The translations under genes and the position numbers were made by a program. The notes beneath the pieces are model-generated. The model did no database searches and was not told the origin of the DNA. It worked only from the letters and a program-made list of their open reading frames with translations. Positions 52,821-61,900 of a DNA stretch of 64,000 bases are shown here, piece by piece. The DNA is from Gammaproteobacteria bacterium (lineage in GTDB: Bacteria > Pseudomonadota > Gammaproteobacteria > Enterobacterales > Neiellaceae): positions 94,666 to 158,665 of the forward strand of contig JAFOOX010000022.1 of NCBI GenBank assembly GCA_017425245.1, in the 5' to 3' direction. How positions within the stretch are numbered: position 1 is the first letter of the stretch; the number at the start of each line of letters is the position of its first letter.

Positions 52821-52844
52821 GCACACCAACAGTTGCGATCAGGG

Positions 52845-52940
52845 TCAGCTGCGGGCGGGTGATTTGATCCCCAGCAAGCTGACGTAGAGCAGCGCTGTCA
52901 CCACCAGAGTCAGGGTGGTCGTTGTATGGGGCGCAGCCAT
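52845..52940 (-). CDS. possible 31-residue membrane peptide
   Basis: MAAPHTTTTLTLVVTALLYVSLLGIKSPARS on the - strand, one hydrophobic helix, five bases after the regulator gene. AGGGG upstream is close to the ATG. Small membrane peptides occur beside siderophore regulators, but nothing else supports it. Confidence 0.3.
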   Translation of the reverse strand: MAAPHTTTTLTLVVTALLYVSLLGIKSPARS

Positions 52941-52945
52941 TGCCC

Positions 52946-53953
52946 CTAAGCCAACATTAACTCGCGAGCATCGGAATGGTTGCTCAAATTTGCCGGGGCA
53001 ATCAGCGTTCTGGTCGGTGCCGTTTCGTAACCGTGCATTGCTACCGTAACACTTTGGCGTGCTTTACTTGGCAAACAGCCAAACTGCTTGGCGAATGCGG
53101 CGCTGAAATGGCTGACGTTAGAGTACCCCAGTATCATCGCTGTCTCGGTTACGTTATAGCTCTGCAGAAGACGTTGGGCGCTGGCCATACGCTCTTCTTG
53201 AAACAGGCCGTAGATGGTGTTGCCGAAATGATCCTTGAAGCTTTTCTTGAGTTTGCACTGGTTAATGCCAACCGCTTTCGCAAGTTGAGCAATGGTGGGC
53301 GGAGTGCTCAGATCCTGAAGCAACAATTCCCGGGCATGTTCCAGCTGACGGCATTCACGCGTAGATAGACATCTGCAGTCTTTGCAACTTTGGAAGGCAG
53401 TGAGATGCCAATGCAGGAAATCGAGGGTTGCTGCATGCAGCAACAGACGTTGGCACGGGAACTCGGTTAACAGACTGGCGACGTTTCTGGCTGAGCGCAT
53501 CGATCTTTGACATATCCCCGCGCGCTGGACGAAGAATCTCGGATCTTGGCGAAGACCAAGCATGGCGGGCATTTCTTCGCCTGCCAGTTCGCACAGCACA
53601 TCCGGTTTTACCATCACCGCCAGGTTCTGAAAGTGTTCACAGTGCCGGACCTGAAATCGTTCGCCGGCGGCAAAACCCAGCGAAACGTCCCCTTCGATGA
53701 AATCCAAAGGATCCTGCCCTACCCGCCCTGTGAGCATCCCGGCCAGTTGGCAGTTGAGGTGGATGAATTCGCTGTCGCCATCGAACGTTTTGCTGGTCGC
53801 GATGGCGCCAAGATCACTTGCCAAAGTATGGCAGACGACCAAGCCGGGCTGAAGCGTCACCATGCCGAAGTCGGCCCTGGGGGGGCGGGAATAAGCTGTC
53901 GATACGCGTGCTGCACCTTCCATGATGAGGGGACCGCCCTGACTGTCTCGCAT
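52946..53953 (-). CDS. AraC family regulator, PchR/YbtA-like
   Basis: Up to 335 residues. Two AraC helix-turn-helix motifs: TIAQLAKAVGINQCKLKKSF and VTETAMILGYSNVSHFSAAF. The N-terminal half is a ligand-binding domain as in PchR/YbtA, which activate siderophore operons on binding the ferric siderophore. A dense Cys run CKDCRCLSTREC (about residue 192) is unusual. The first ATG overlaps the Fur-like site; an ATG 10 codons in (53923) may be the true start. Expected to activate the adjacent NRPS operon. Confidence 0.82.
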   Translation of the reverse strand: MRDSQGGPLIMEGAARVSTAYSRPPRADFGMVTLQPGLVVCHTLASDLGAIATSKTFDGDSEFIHLNCQLAGMLTGRVGQDPLDFIEGDVSLGFAAGERFQVRHCEHFQNLAVMVKPDVLCELAGEEMPAMLGLRQDPRFFVQRAGICQRSMRSARNVASLLTEFPCQRLLLHAATLDFLHWHLTAFQSCKDCRCLSTRECRQLEHARELLLQDLSTPPTIAQLAKAVGINQCKLKKSFKDHFGNTIYGLFQEERMASAQRLLQSYNVTETAMILGYSNVSHFSAAFAKQFGCLPSKARQSVTVAMHGYETAPTRTLIAPANLSNHSDARELMLA

Positions 53954-53957
53954 TCGT

Positions 53958-53976
53958 GAGAATGTGAATTAATATC
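53958..53976. promoter_or_regulatory. Fur-box-like site upstream of the AraC regulator
   Basis: GAGAAT-GTGAAT-T-AATATC matches the 6-6-1-6 Fur model (GATAAT GATAAT x ATTATC) at 14 of 18 positions. Its location before a siderophore regulator supports iron repression. Confidence 0.5.
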
Positions 53977-54037
53977 ATATGAGGTGGGGCCTTTTTATCA
54001 GACATCGGGACGGTTAACAACTAACTTTTGTCGGGTC

Positions 54038-54823
54038 TCATCTTTGTGTGCTGCGAGCGCAGAGGACGCGGGCGGGCACGCCCACTGCCGTAGCATAGGC
54101 AGGAACCGACCCAAGCACGACGCTTCCCGCACCGACAGTGGCGCCTGCGCCTATTTCTATGTTGCCCAGTATGGTAGCGCCAGCGGCTATGAAGGCGTGG
54201 TCCCTAATCTTCGGATGGCGGTCACCTTGCTCCTTGCCTGTCCCCCCAAGTGTGACCTTCTGCAGAATCGAGACATCGTTGCCGATGCTCGCACTCTCAC
54301 CAATGACGATTCCTGTCCCGTGATCTATGAACACCCGCTGCCCAACCGGCACAGCCGGATGGATATCCACGTCGAAGACTTCAGATACACGGCTCTGCAA
54401 CAGCCGCGCCAGGGTGTTTCTATGGATATTCCACAGATGGTGAGCAACCCTGTGGCACTGGAGTGCATGAAAGCCCTTGTAGCAGAGAAAAGGGATCAGC
54501 AGATCCTGCGCAGCTGGATCGCGAAGGGCCGTCGCGGCCAAATCGTCCTTCGCGGCCTCCTCCAGGCCCGCGCCGTGGCCACAGGCAAATGATTCTTGCC
54601 AAATGTCGATGGCAATGGTCCGCGAGGATAGTTTCTCGCTCAGCAGAAAGGACAGCGCCTGCCAAAACGAGGCATGACACAGGATGACGCGGTCAATGAA
54701 TGGCAGCAGTGCGGGCTCCTTCAACGAGGTTAGCCTTGCCTCTGCCTGCAGCCGCCGCCACACGCACGAGCCTTGAGCGTCCAGGGCGGACGCTGTGGTA
54801 TCCACCTGTTCAGGACAGTCCAT
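54038..54823 (-). CDS. serine O-acetyltransferase (CysE type) in siderophore cluster
   Basis: 261 residues. Acetylates serine on the path to cysteine. Left-handed beta-helix hexapeptides: VGQRVFIDHGTGIVIGES, IGNDVSILQKVTLGGTG, IRDHAFIAAGATILGNI, IGAGATVGAGSVVLGSVP. The N-terminal helical region (ALLPFIDRVILCHASFWQAL) is of SAT type. It overlaps the stop of the upstream gene (TGATG), so it belongs to the NRPS operon and probably boosts cysteine, the expected substrate of the Cy-A modules. A second housekeeping cysE would be elsewhere. Confidence 0.86.
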   Translation of the reverse strand: MDCPEQVDTTASALDAQGSCVWRRLQAEARLTSLKEPALLPFIDRVILCHASFWQALSFLLSEKLSSRTIAIDIWQESFACGHGAGLEEAAKDDLAATALRDPAAQDLLIPFLCYKGFHALQCHRVAHHLWNIHRNTLARLLQSRVSEVFDVDIHPAVPVGQRVFIDHGTGIVIGESASIGNDVSILQKVTLGGTGKEQGDRHPKIRDHAFIAAGATILGNIEIGAGATVGAGSVVLGSVPAYATAVGVPARVLCARSTQR

Positions 54824-56733
54824 CACATACTCACAGCTTGTCGTCGTTCGGCAGGTTCCATCTCAGCTGAATGCGGCAGGCGGAGCAGGATCCGGGCGGT
54901 TCCAGATGGCCCTGCCTGCCAGTCGATCTCCAACCCGCTGCCGCTGGCCATATATGCGAGTGCCTCATGTTCCATCTGGCGGACCAGTCCAGCAAGTTCC
55001 GGGCACTGGAGTTGGGCAAACATGTCGGCGTAGGCGCAGTAGCTGATCGCGCATATGTGGTGCTCGCCTTCGGTTTGCGTCTGATAGCGAAGCACGCCCA
55101 GTTCCTGGCAGCTTTCCATGAACGCCAGCCAATAGTCACGTACGCCTTCGGCCGGCTGGTCCAACGCAGCGAAAACTGTCGGATCTGGCCAAAGCCAGCG
55201 CATTTCCATCCGTCCGGTTTCCAGGAACATCTGACCGTACAACTGCAGCGCCTGGGTTTGCCCCAGAAGATCCCTCACTCGTGAGTAGCCGGAGGTGAAC
55301 ATGCTGATGTCACGAGTGATGACTGGCCACCAGTTGGCGTCGGGCCCTGTGGCCGCTGATCTGAACGCCGCCAGAGCCTTATAGTGCTGCCGCCATCGGC
55401 GCATGGTGAGCAGAATGAAACCAAGGAATGGCAACCCGTTGCGCCGCCGCCGCAAGGCTTTCCAGACCTCTGACTGCAGCAGGAAGCGCTTTTGCAATGG
55501 AACCATCTTGGGATGTTTGGGGCTAGCCGTGTACCAGTTGCAGTGATAATGGCGAAGTGCTCGAACGTCGCTGCTGCCCACACTGGCAACCCATCCAAAG
55601 TCCAGACCTTGGTCAGCCAGACGGCGCATGTCGGACGGCTTGCTGGTAATGCCTCGGCGTGCCAAGTGACTGCACAGGCTCGCTCGTTGCTCTACCTTCA
55701 ACTGGTCGATGGCAAAAACACCATGGCATTCATCAAGATCGCCAGCCAGCCAGGCGTCGGCGACAGCGCTGGCCATCGCGGCGGTCAGGTCGTAAGACGA
55801 CACGACGCCATGGACCAGCAACCCGCTCTGTGGCGCGTCGTCCGGATACACCCAGAGTACGGTATCCGGATCTGCGTCTTTCTTGCGCTTCATGTTCTGG
55901 CCGCTTGTGTAGAATTTCATGGCGAACCACTCAACTACCCGTGGTGACAGTTCGAAGCGCGATAGCAACCGCGCAAACCCTTGTTTCAGATACTGGATGT
56001 GATAGCGCGCGTCCAGATTTGAAACAGCGCCACGCATGGCACTGCGGGCCGACGCCAGGCTGGCGGCCTCCAGCGGGGAAAACGGAATGGTTTCGACGGC
56101 AACGTGCTGTCCCGCAAACGGGAAACGCTCGCGCCCATCTTTCCATGGAGTCGAGATATGCTGGCGACTGCCATCCACCAGGGTTTCAATACGCGAGCGA
56201 AAACTGGAGAGAATGGCGTAAGGACTCGTTTCCCCGCCGCCATAGGCAGCGCCCATGCACGCACGAATGCGGTAGGTTCCACTCGGGGAGGCATGCCTGC
56301 TTGCCAGCTCGGCGAGCAGCATGCTTGACAGCCCCGGGGTAAAACCCATGCCGGTGAAAACAGCGTGCTTCGTCTGCACGGCCACATCGTGTAAAGCCAA
56401 TACCTGGTCTGCTACGGCTAGGTTGTCGTTGATATCAATGCAGTCAACACCTGCTTCGATGCAGAGCTGGTGCGGCTTGCTTCCATGCACATGCATCGGA
56501 CCCAACGCGATGATCGCCAAATCGTACTGCGAAAGCACATTCCGAGCATGCGGGTGGTTATGGATATCGATCTGGACGATGGGGCTGTTGGTGCCATGCC
56601 CCCCGGCGGCTGCCGCGCGTCGCGATCCTATGGCGACATGCAGATACGGATAACGCAGTGACAGAGCCTCGACGATACGTCGTCCCGTCTCGCCACGACC
56701 GCCGAGCACAATGATCTTCTTTACTGAATTCAT
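54823..56733 (-). CDS. saccharopine dehydrogenase-like protein with long C-terminal domain
   Basis: 636 residues. N-terminal Rossmann motif IIVLGGRGETGRRIVEAL and the SDH-like pattern LAIIALGPMHVHGSKPHQLCIEAGVDCIDINDN, GMGFTPGLSSMLLAELA. The C-terminal 200 residues are different, with HHICAISYCAYADMFAQL resembling the ATC hydrolase-type fold by eye only. Start chosen at the ATG overlapping the previous gene's stop by 4 bp. In this operon it may reduce or tailor the thiazoline product. The exact reaction is unknown. Confidence 0.66.
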   Translation of the reverse strand: MNSVKKIIVLGGRGETGRRIVEALSLRYPYLHVAIGSRRAAAAGGHGTNSPIVQIDIHNHPHARNVLSQYDLAIIALGPMHVHGSKPHQLCIEAGVDCIDINDNLAVADQVLALHDVAVQTKHAVFTGMGFTPGLSSMLLAELASRHASPSGTYRIRACMGAAYGGGETSPYAILSSFRSRIETLVDGSRQHISTPWKDGRERFPFAGQHVAVETIPFSPLEAASLASARSAMRGAVSNLDARYHIQYLKQGFARLLSRFELSPRVVEWFAMKFYTSGQNMKRKKDADPDTVLWVYPDDAPQSGLLVHGVVSSYDLTAAMASAVADAWLAGDLDECHGVFAIDQLKVEQRASLCSHLARRGITSKPSDMRRLADQGLDFGWVASVGSSDVRALRHYHCNWYTASPKHPKMVPLQKRFLLQSEVWKALRRRRNGLPFLGFILLTMRRWRQHYKALAAFRSAATGPDANWWPVITRDISMFTSGYSRVRDLLGQTQALQLYGQMFLETGRMEMRWLWPDPTVFAALDQPAEGVRDYWLAFMESCQELGVLRYQTQTEGEHHICAISYCAYADMFAQLQCPELAGLVRQMEHEALAYMASGSGLEIDWQAGPSGTARILLRLPHSAEMEPAERRQAVSM

Positions 56734-57887
56734 GCCATCACCCCCGCCAGATCTACTTTTGAAACGTCCGCCCCGTTTACGACCTCTACCAGTCCCTGAG
56801 CTTGCAGACACTGCATGAAGCGCTCTGGTTCGATGGCTTCATGCAGCATGAAAACGCCAGGGCCGGGGCCTCCCTCGTCGAGAAGCTGATGCGCGGTTAT
56901 ACCAATCACTGTTCCAGTTGCCCGGTAGGTATCGGCCAGAGTCAATATGGCGCTAGCCGTGCGCCCGCCGCAGTAGCGAAGATCGACACGAATGCCGTAG
57001 GCCGGGCTGTGCTTTCGCATATCACGGGCAGAGGCGCCAACCAGCCAGCGGGCGCCGCGTGTTACAGCCTTCGGTGTTCGATGAAAACCAAGGATCTTCG
57101 CCAGCATGCACACAAGGGCTGCGCGTGGACCGATGTTCGCTCCGTAGACGCGCGTTGTTCCTATTTGCCACTCACGGGCCAGGCGGGCGATCTCCTCGGA
57201 ATAGATGAGCATGGTCGAGGCATTGCCTATCGGCTTGGGGAAGCTGACCTTACGCATGGACTCGCGCATGGGCACACGGATCACATCCTGCCTCGACAGA
57301 TAGCAGAAGCCTCGATCCTGGCCAAAGCCGCCGAGGCTGTTGATAATGTCCCAGGCCGAGTTGAAGCTCCATGCATCGCGTCCGACGTAGCACACATCAA
57401 GTGTTTCAACGGGCTGTTTTACATCCAGTGTTTTCAGAAGCCACTGCGGGAACAGACCGGACAATCCGGGCAATAGCCCGACGTTAATGACCAGAGGGAC
57501 TGGTGAAGGCTCCTTCACCTGAGCCTGTTGCAGGCTGTGAAGCAGGGGGTCGTAACCACCGGCGTCCACCAGCGGGACGCCCACCCGCTTGCAGGCCAGG
57601 GCCACACGGTTGCCGATCAGCCCCGACGGCCCTGCACACGAGATAACAAGATCAACTTGAGCACAAGCTAGCTTCAGGGCATCGTCGTCGAACAGATCTA
57701 GGATCAGGGCTTCCATGCGCGCCTGCGGATCAGGGGTAGCCCAGCCAGGCAATGGCTTGGCTTCCCGGCTCGACAGGATGAGCGTCAGATCAGTTGCATT
57801 AAAAAGATAGCGGGCTACCTCCTGCCCGACACGCCCATAGCCACCCAGTACCAAGATGCGGGTTTTGCTGCTCTGAGTTTCCATCAT
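56730..57887 (-). CDS. saccharopine dehydrogenase-like NAD(P)-binding protein
   Basis: 385 residues. ILVLGGYGRVGQEVARYL Rossmann motif, VDLVISCAGPSGLIGNRVALACKRVGVPLVDAGGYDP, and INVGLLPGLSGLFPQWLL are family features, shared with the next protein, so the two are paralogues. Candidate thiazoline reductase, the role YbtU/PchG fill with another protein family, but I cannot show this. The ATG has AGGA upstream. A 222-bp gap without a gene separates it from the thioesterase. Confidence 0.68.
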   Translation of the reverse strand: MMETQSSKTRILVLGGYGRVGQEVARYLFNATDLTLILSSREAKPLPGWATPDPQARMEALILDLFDDDALKLACAQVDLVISCAGPSGLIGNRVALACKRVGVPLVDAGGYDPLLHSLQQAQVKEPSPVPLVINVGLLPGLSGLFPQWLLKTLDVKQPVETLDVCYVGRDAWSFNSAWDIINSLGGFGQDRGFCYLSRQDVIRVPMRESMRKVSFPKPIGNASTMLIYSEEIARLAREWQIGTTRVYGANIGPRAALVCMLAKILGFHRTPKAVTRGARWLVGASARDMRKHSPAYGIRVDLRYCGGRTASAILTLADTYRATGTVIGITAHQLLDEGGPGPGVFMLHEAIEPERFMQCLQAQGLVEVVNGADVSKVDLAGVMA

Positions 57888-58109
57888 TGCGTTCCTGTGG
57901 TTTGTTACTTGGGGAGCCGCAACTTACCGAAAAGGCGCGGATCTGTTGGTACCGCCGGACCTCGACAGACGCCCTGCATACCGCGATCAGGCAGGTTGCA
58001 ACTGGCGTCGTGGGGATGTTTCATATGATTGGCCTGGTTCAACGGCGAAACTACCCGAATGGGGAACTGCATGCCCGATTCGGGAATAAACCCCGCTTGG
58101 ATCAGCGCC

Positions 58110-58940
58110 TCACGGAAGCTCTTGCCAAGAAGGCCGATGCCTTTGGTCGTACCCGGCCAAGCGCAGACATAACTGTTCGGTCAACGCCGGAAACTGGTGA
58201 CTAAGGTAGAAGTGTCCGCCGTGGAAACTGCAAAGTTCGAAACCTTGGCCCGCGACCCGCCGCCAGGCCATCGCCTCATCCAACGTTAGTTCGCTGTCCT
58301 CCTGCCCCACCATCACGACCAGGGGAACCTGCACGCGGCCGTAAGAGGGCGTCCGGCTACCGTAGGCCTCTATCAGCCGGTAATCGCTACGCAGCGCTGG
58401 GAGCACCAGCTCCGTCAGTTCTGGCGAGTGCAGCAGATAATTCAGCCTGCTGTTGAGCCTCACGATTTCAGCAATCAGATCGCGGTCGGAAGAGCAGTGC
58501 AGCGCGCTGGGCTTTCCTGTGCCAGGGCCTTCGCTTGCGGAAAGTGCCAACAGGCACGGTAGCGCCATTTTCCGCTGCTGCAGGGCGAGGACCAGTTCGT
58601 AGGCTACGGCCGCCCCCATGCTGTGGCCAAAGAGTACATAGGGGCGCTGCAGCAGCTCAGGGGCTGCGCTAAATGCCTGGATCAGGTTGTGCACCATGCA
58701 GCCCATGTCGTCGATACATGGCTCGGCTATACGCTCTTCGCGCCCCGGGTACTGAATGGCCACCAGCTCACCTTGCGGTGGAAGCACCCGACTCCAGGGA
58801 TAGAAGAAGCCAGCCGAACCCCCGGCGTGGGGAAGGCAGATCAAGCGCCACGCTGGATCCGGCTTGATGACCGGGATCCGAAACCAGGAACGGGACGTTG
58901 GCGCATCCCATTGGGCAGTTACTGCGATTGGGGCGTGCAT
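58110..58940 (-). CDS. type II thioesterase
   Basis: 276 residues. RLICLPHAGGSAGFFYPWSR opening and VLFGHSMGAAVAYEL (catalytic Ser in GHSMG), then His in FHGGHFYLSHQ and Asp in GQEDSELT. Such enzymes remove wrong or stalled acyl groups from carrier proteins of the NRPS. GGAGGAA precedes the ATG. Its start overlaps the end of the big NRPS gene by 22 bp. Confidence 0.9.
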   Translation of the reverse strand: MHAPIAVTAQWDAPTSRSWFRIPVIKPDPAWRLICLPHAGGSAGFFYPWSRVLPPQGELVAIQYPGREERIAEPCIDDMGCMVHNLIQAFSAAPELLQRPYVLFGHSMGAAVAYELVLALQQRKMALPCLLALSASEGPGTGKPSALHCSSDRDLIAEIVRLNSRLNYLLHSPELTELVLPALRSDYRLIEAYGSRTPSYGRVQVPLVVMVGQEDSELTLDEAMAWRRVAGQGFELCSFHGGHFYLSHQFPALTEQLCLRLAGYDQRHRPSWQELP

Positions 58941-61900
58941 GCCGTTCCTCCGCTTCTATCGTGATGCAGCCCTGCCAACTGCGACAGCAGAGGTACAAAG
59001 TAGGCGCTGGTAACCTGATTGGGTTGGATACCATGCTCATTCAGAACGGTGGTGAGGTTGTCGATGCGGTATTGGTGATGGCCCCCTTGGCCGATGCCGT
59101 GCTTGAAGTAGCGGTTGATAAAGCCACGGCCAAAGCTGTCCGCAAGGCGCTCGTTCCATGTTTCGAAATCCAGAGTTGCAAAGCGGCAACCCAGTTCGTT
59201 GAACCAGCTATAGATCCTGCCGCCGGGGAGGCTATGCTGCGACACAAGATGGAAGTTCTGACCCTGGTCGCGAATTTCACGTTGGGCAATCATGCCGATG
59301 TACTGCGCAACAATGTTGACCGGAGTGATGCTGATCAGGATTGACGCATCTGGATAGCCTCCGGCACTCAGGCAGGTCCTGAAAAACTTGACGAATGCAT
59401 CGTCATTGATAAATGGCTGTGGCTGTTCGCTATCCCAGGTGATTGCGCCGGAGCGGAAGATGTTCACCTTGACGCCCAGATCCCGCGCCCGGTGGAACAG
59501 TTGCTCCGCCATGTACTTGGTATGTTCATAGGTGAGCTCGGGCTTGTGCCAAGAAGCATCCGGCTTTGTCGACTCAGGGATCGGGGGCTCGTCCTCTCCA
59601 TAGGGAAAGCGATAGTGGACGCCGATGGTCGACATGTAGTGGATAGGCTTGCGCTTGCCGCTGGTGGCCAGTTCGATGACGTTGGCCGATCCCTGGACGT
59701 TGATTGGATACAGCCCTGACAGCGGCGCTATCAGGCTTATCATTGCAGCGATATGCACAACCTTGTCCATATCCTGCGCCAGCGCAGCATAGCTGACCTC
59801 GTCGAGTCCGAAGCGTTCAGCAGACAGGTCGCCGGGAATGATGCGAACCCGATCCGGATCCAAAGCAAAGCAGAGTCCCTTCTCTGCGCTCATCTGGCGC
59901 AGGCGCTGGTAGCCGCTGGCTTCGTCGCGGCATCGCAGCAGGCAGTGAATGCGGTAGTCAGTGGTCTGAACAAGGGCTCGCAACACATAAATGCCCAGAT
60001 ATCCGGTTGCGCCGGTCAGGAAGATGTTGCAGCCAATGTGCGGTGCTGTTTCGGGCCCGGCCACCGGAAGGTTTCGGGTTGCTCTGGCCAGCAAGGCATC
60101 TAGGTCGATACTCTGCCGGAAACGCTCCTCTTCGTCTTCAGCGCTTTGCAACGCGTCGACCATGTCATGAAACACGGGGTGGTTGAAGATCAGGTCGATG
60201 TTGACGCGAAACCCTTCGCTTGAGAGCCGGTTGAGTAGCTCTACCGCAGTCAGGCTGGTGCCGCCGATCATGAAGAAGTCATCAGCGCGCGTGATCTCCT
60301 CTGTCAGCGTCAGCTCTCGCCAGATGGCGGCCAGCTTCTGCTCAAGCGGCTCCTCGCGCAGCGGTTGCCGATTGGGGCCGCCGGGCATTGCGCCCTGGAA
60401 GTGTTCAGCGAGCGCCCGCCGATCGATCTTGCCGTTACGGCTCAAGGGGATCTGGGGCAACACCTCAATGGCCGAGGGCAGCATGTAGCGAGGCAGGCGC
60501 GTGGTCAGATCACTGAGCCACTGGGCGACAAGCGCGGCTGGATCATCGCACGGCTCCTGTGCCTCTACCGCAGCCACAAGATCCAGCGGCTCGCGGCGCA
60601 CTAGGGCCACAGCGCGGCCCACCCCGGGTAACGAAGTAAGGGCAGCTTCCACATCGCCCAGTTCGATGCGATGACCGCGGATCTTTACCTGATTGTCATC
60701 GCGCCCCAGGATCTCGATGATGCCGTCGTCACGGAAACGGCAGATGTCACCGGTCCGGTACAGGCGCTCGCCAGTTTCCCGGTGGATGATGAAGCGCTCC
60801 CGCGTGCGCTCTGGATCGTTGACGAATCCGAGAGCGACACCGGGGCCACCCACGTGCATTTCTCCTGGGACCCAGTCGGGACAGTGCTCAAGCTGCTGAT
60901 TCAGGATATACAGCCGATGGTTGCTCAAGGGCGAGCCGTAGGGGATCGACACTGCGCCCTCAGGGACCGTGTCAATGTCGTGATAGATGCAGGCCACCGA
61001 TATCTCGGTCGGACCACCGAGACTTTTGAGCACCATAGCGGGCAGGCGCAGCCTTACCTGAGCCGGCAGTGTTACCGGGATCCAGTCGCCGGACAGAAAA
61101 CCAAGCCGCAGGCTGGAGAGTGTCTGCCCTTGCCCCAAATGGGCCAATAGCATCTGCATGTGTGCGGGAACAGAGTTCCAGATCGTAGCCCGATGCAGTT
61201 CGATCGCTGTCGCCCATTGCTGAGGATCGTTGCGCCATTGTCCCTGCGGCAGGACCAGCGCGGCACCGGCGGTGAAGGCGCAAAACAGATCCAGCACCGA
61301 CAGGTCGAAGGTGTAATTGACCAAGCCGAACAACCGATCGTTGTCACTGATGCTGAACTGCCGATTGAAACCTTGAATGGTGTTCAGAACTCCCTGATGG
61401 GTGAGCATCACCCCCTTCGGCCGTCCCGTAGTGCCTGAGGTATAAAGCACATAGGCCAGCTGTGTTGCAGTGTCTCGCTGCTGCGCCGCCGCAATAGCAT
61501 CCTGCAGAGCCGAAGCCAGCTCCTTGTGCGGTAAGGCGTTCATGGCGCCGATCAGCATTGGCCGAACCTGTTCGGGCCACTGCGCGTCGACGTGTTCGGC
61601 GTCCGTCAACAGCAGCCTGGCGTTGACATCCGCCAGCATGCTGTTTCTGCGTTCGCAAGGTTGACCAATATCGATCGGCACATAGGCACCCTGCGCCAGT
61701 AAAACTCCCAGGATGGCCGCTATCTGGATGGGCCCCTTGTCGAGAAACAGGGCGACAGGTTCGCCCGGCTCGCAGCCAGCGGCACGCAGATCACGGGCAA
61801 TGAGCACCGCCCAGGATGCCAGCTGACCATAGCTCCACGTGTTTGCTCCACAGAACAACGCAGGGCGTTCTGGGGCGATCAGCGCGTGCTGGCAGAAGCC

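Noticed and set aside
57888..58109. Extra gene between thioesterase and SDH-like gene
   Set aside because: A 222-bp gap with no frame carrying a start and ribosome site; only a 7-bp inverted repeat CCCGAAT/ATTCGGG was seen.
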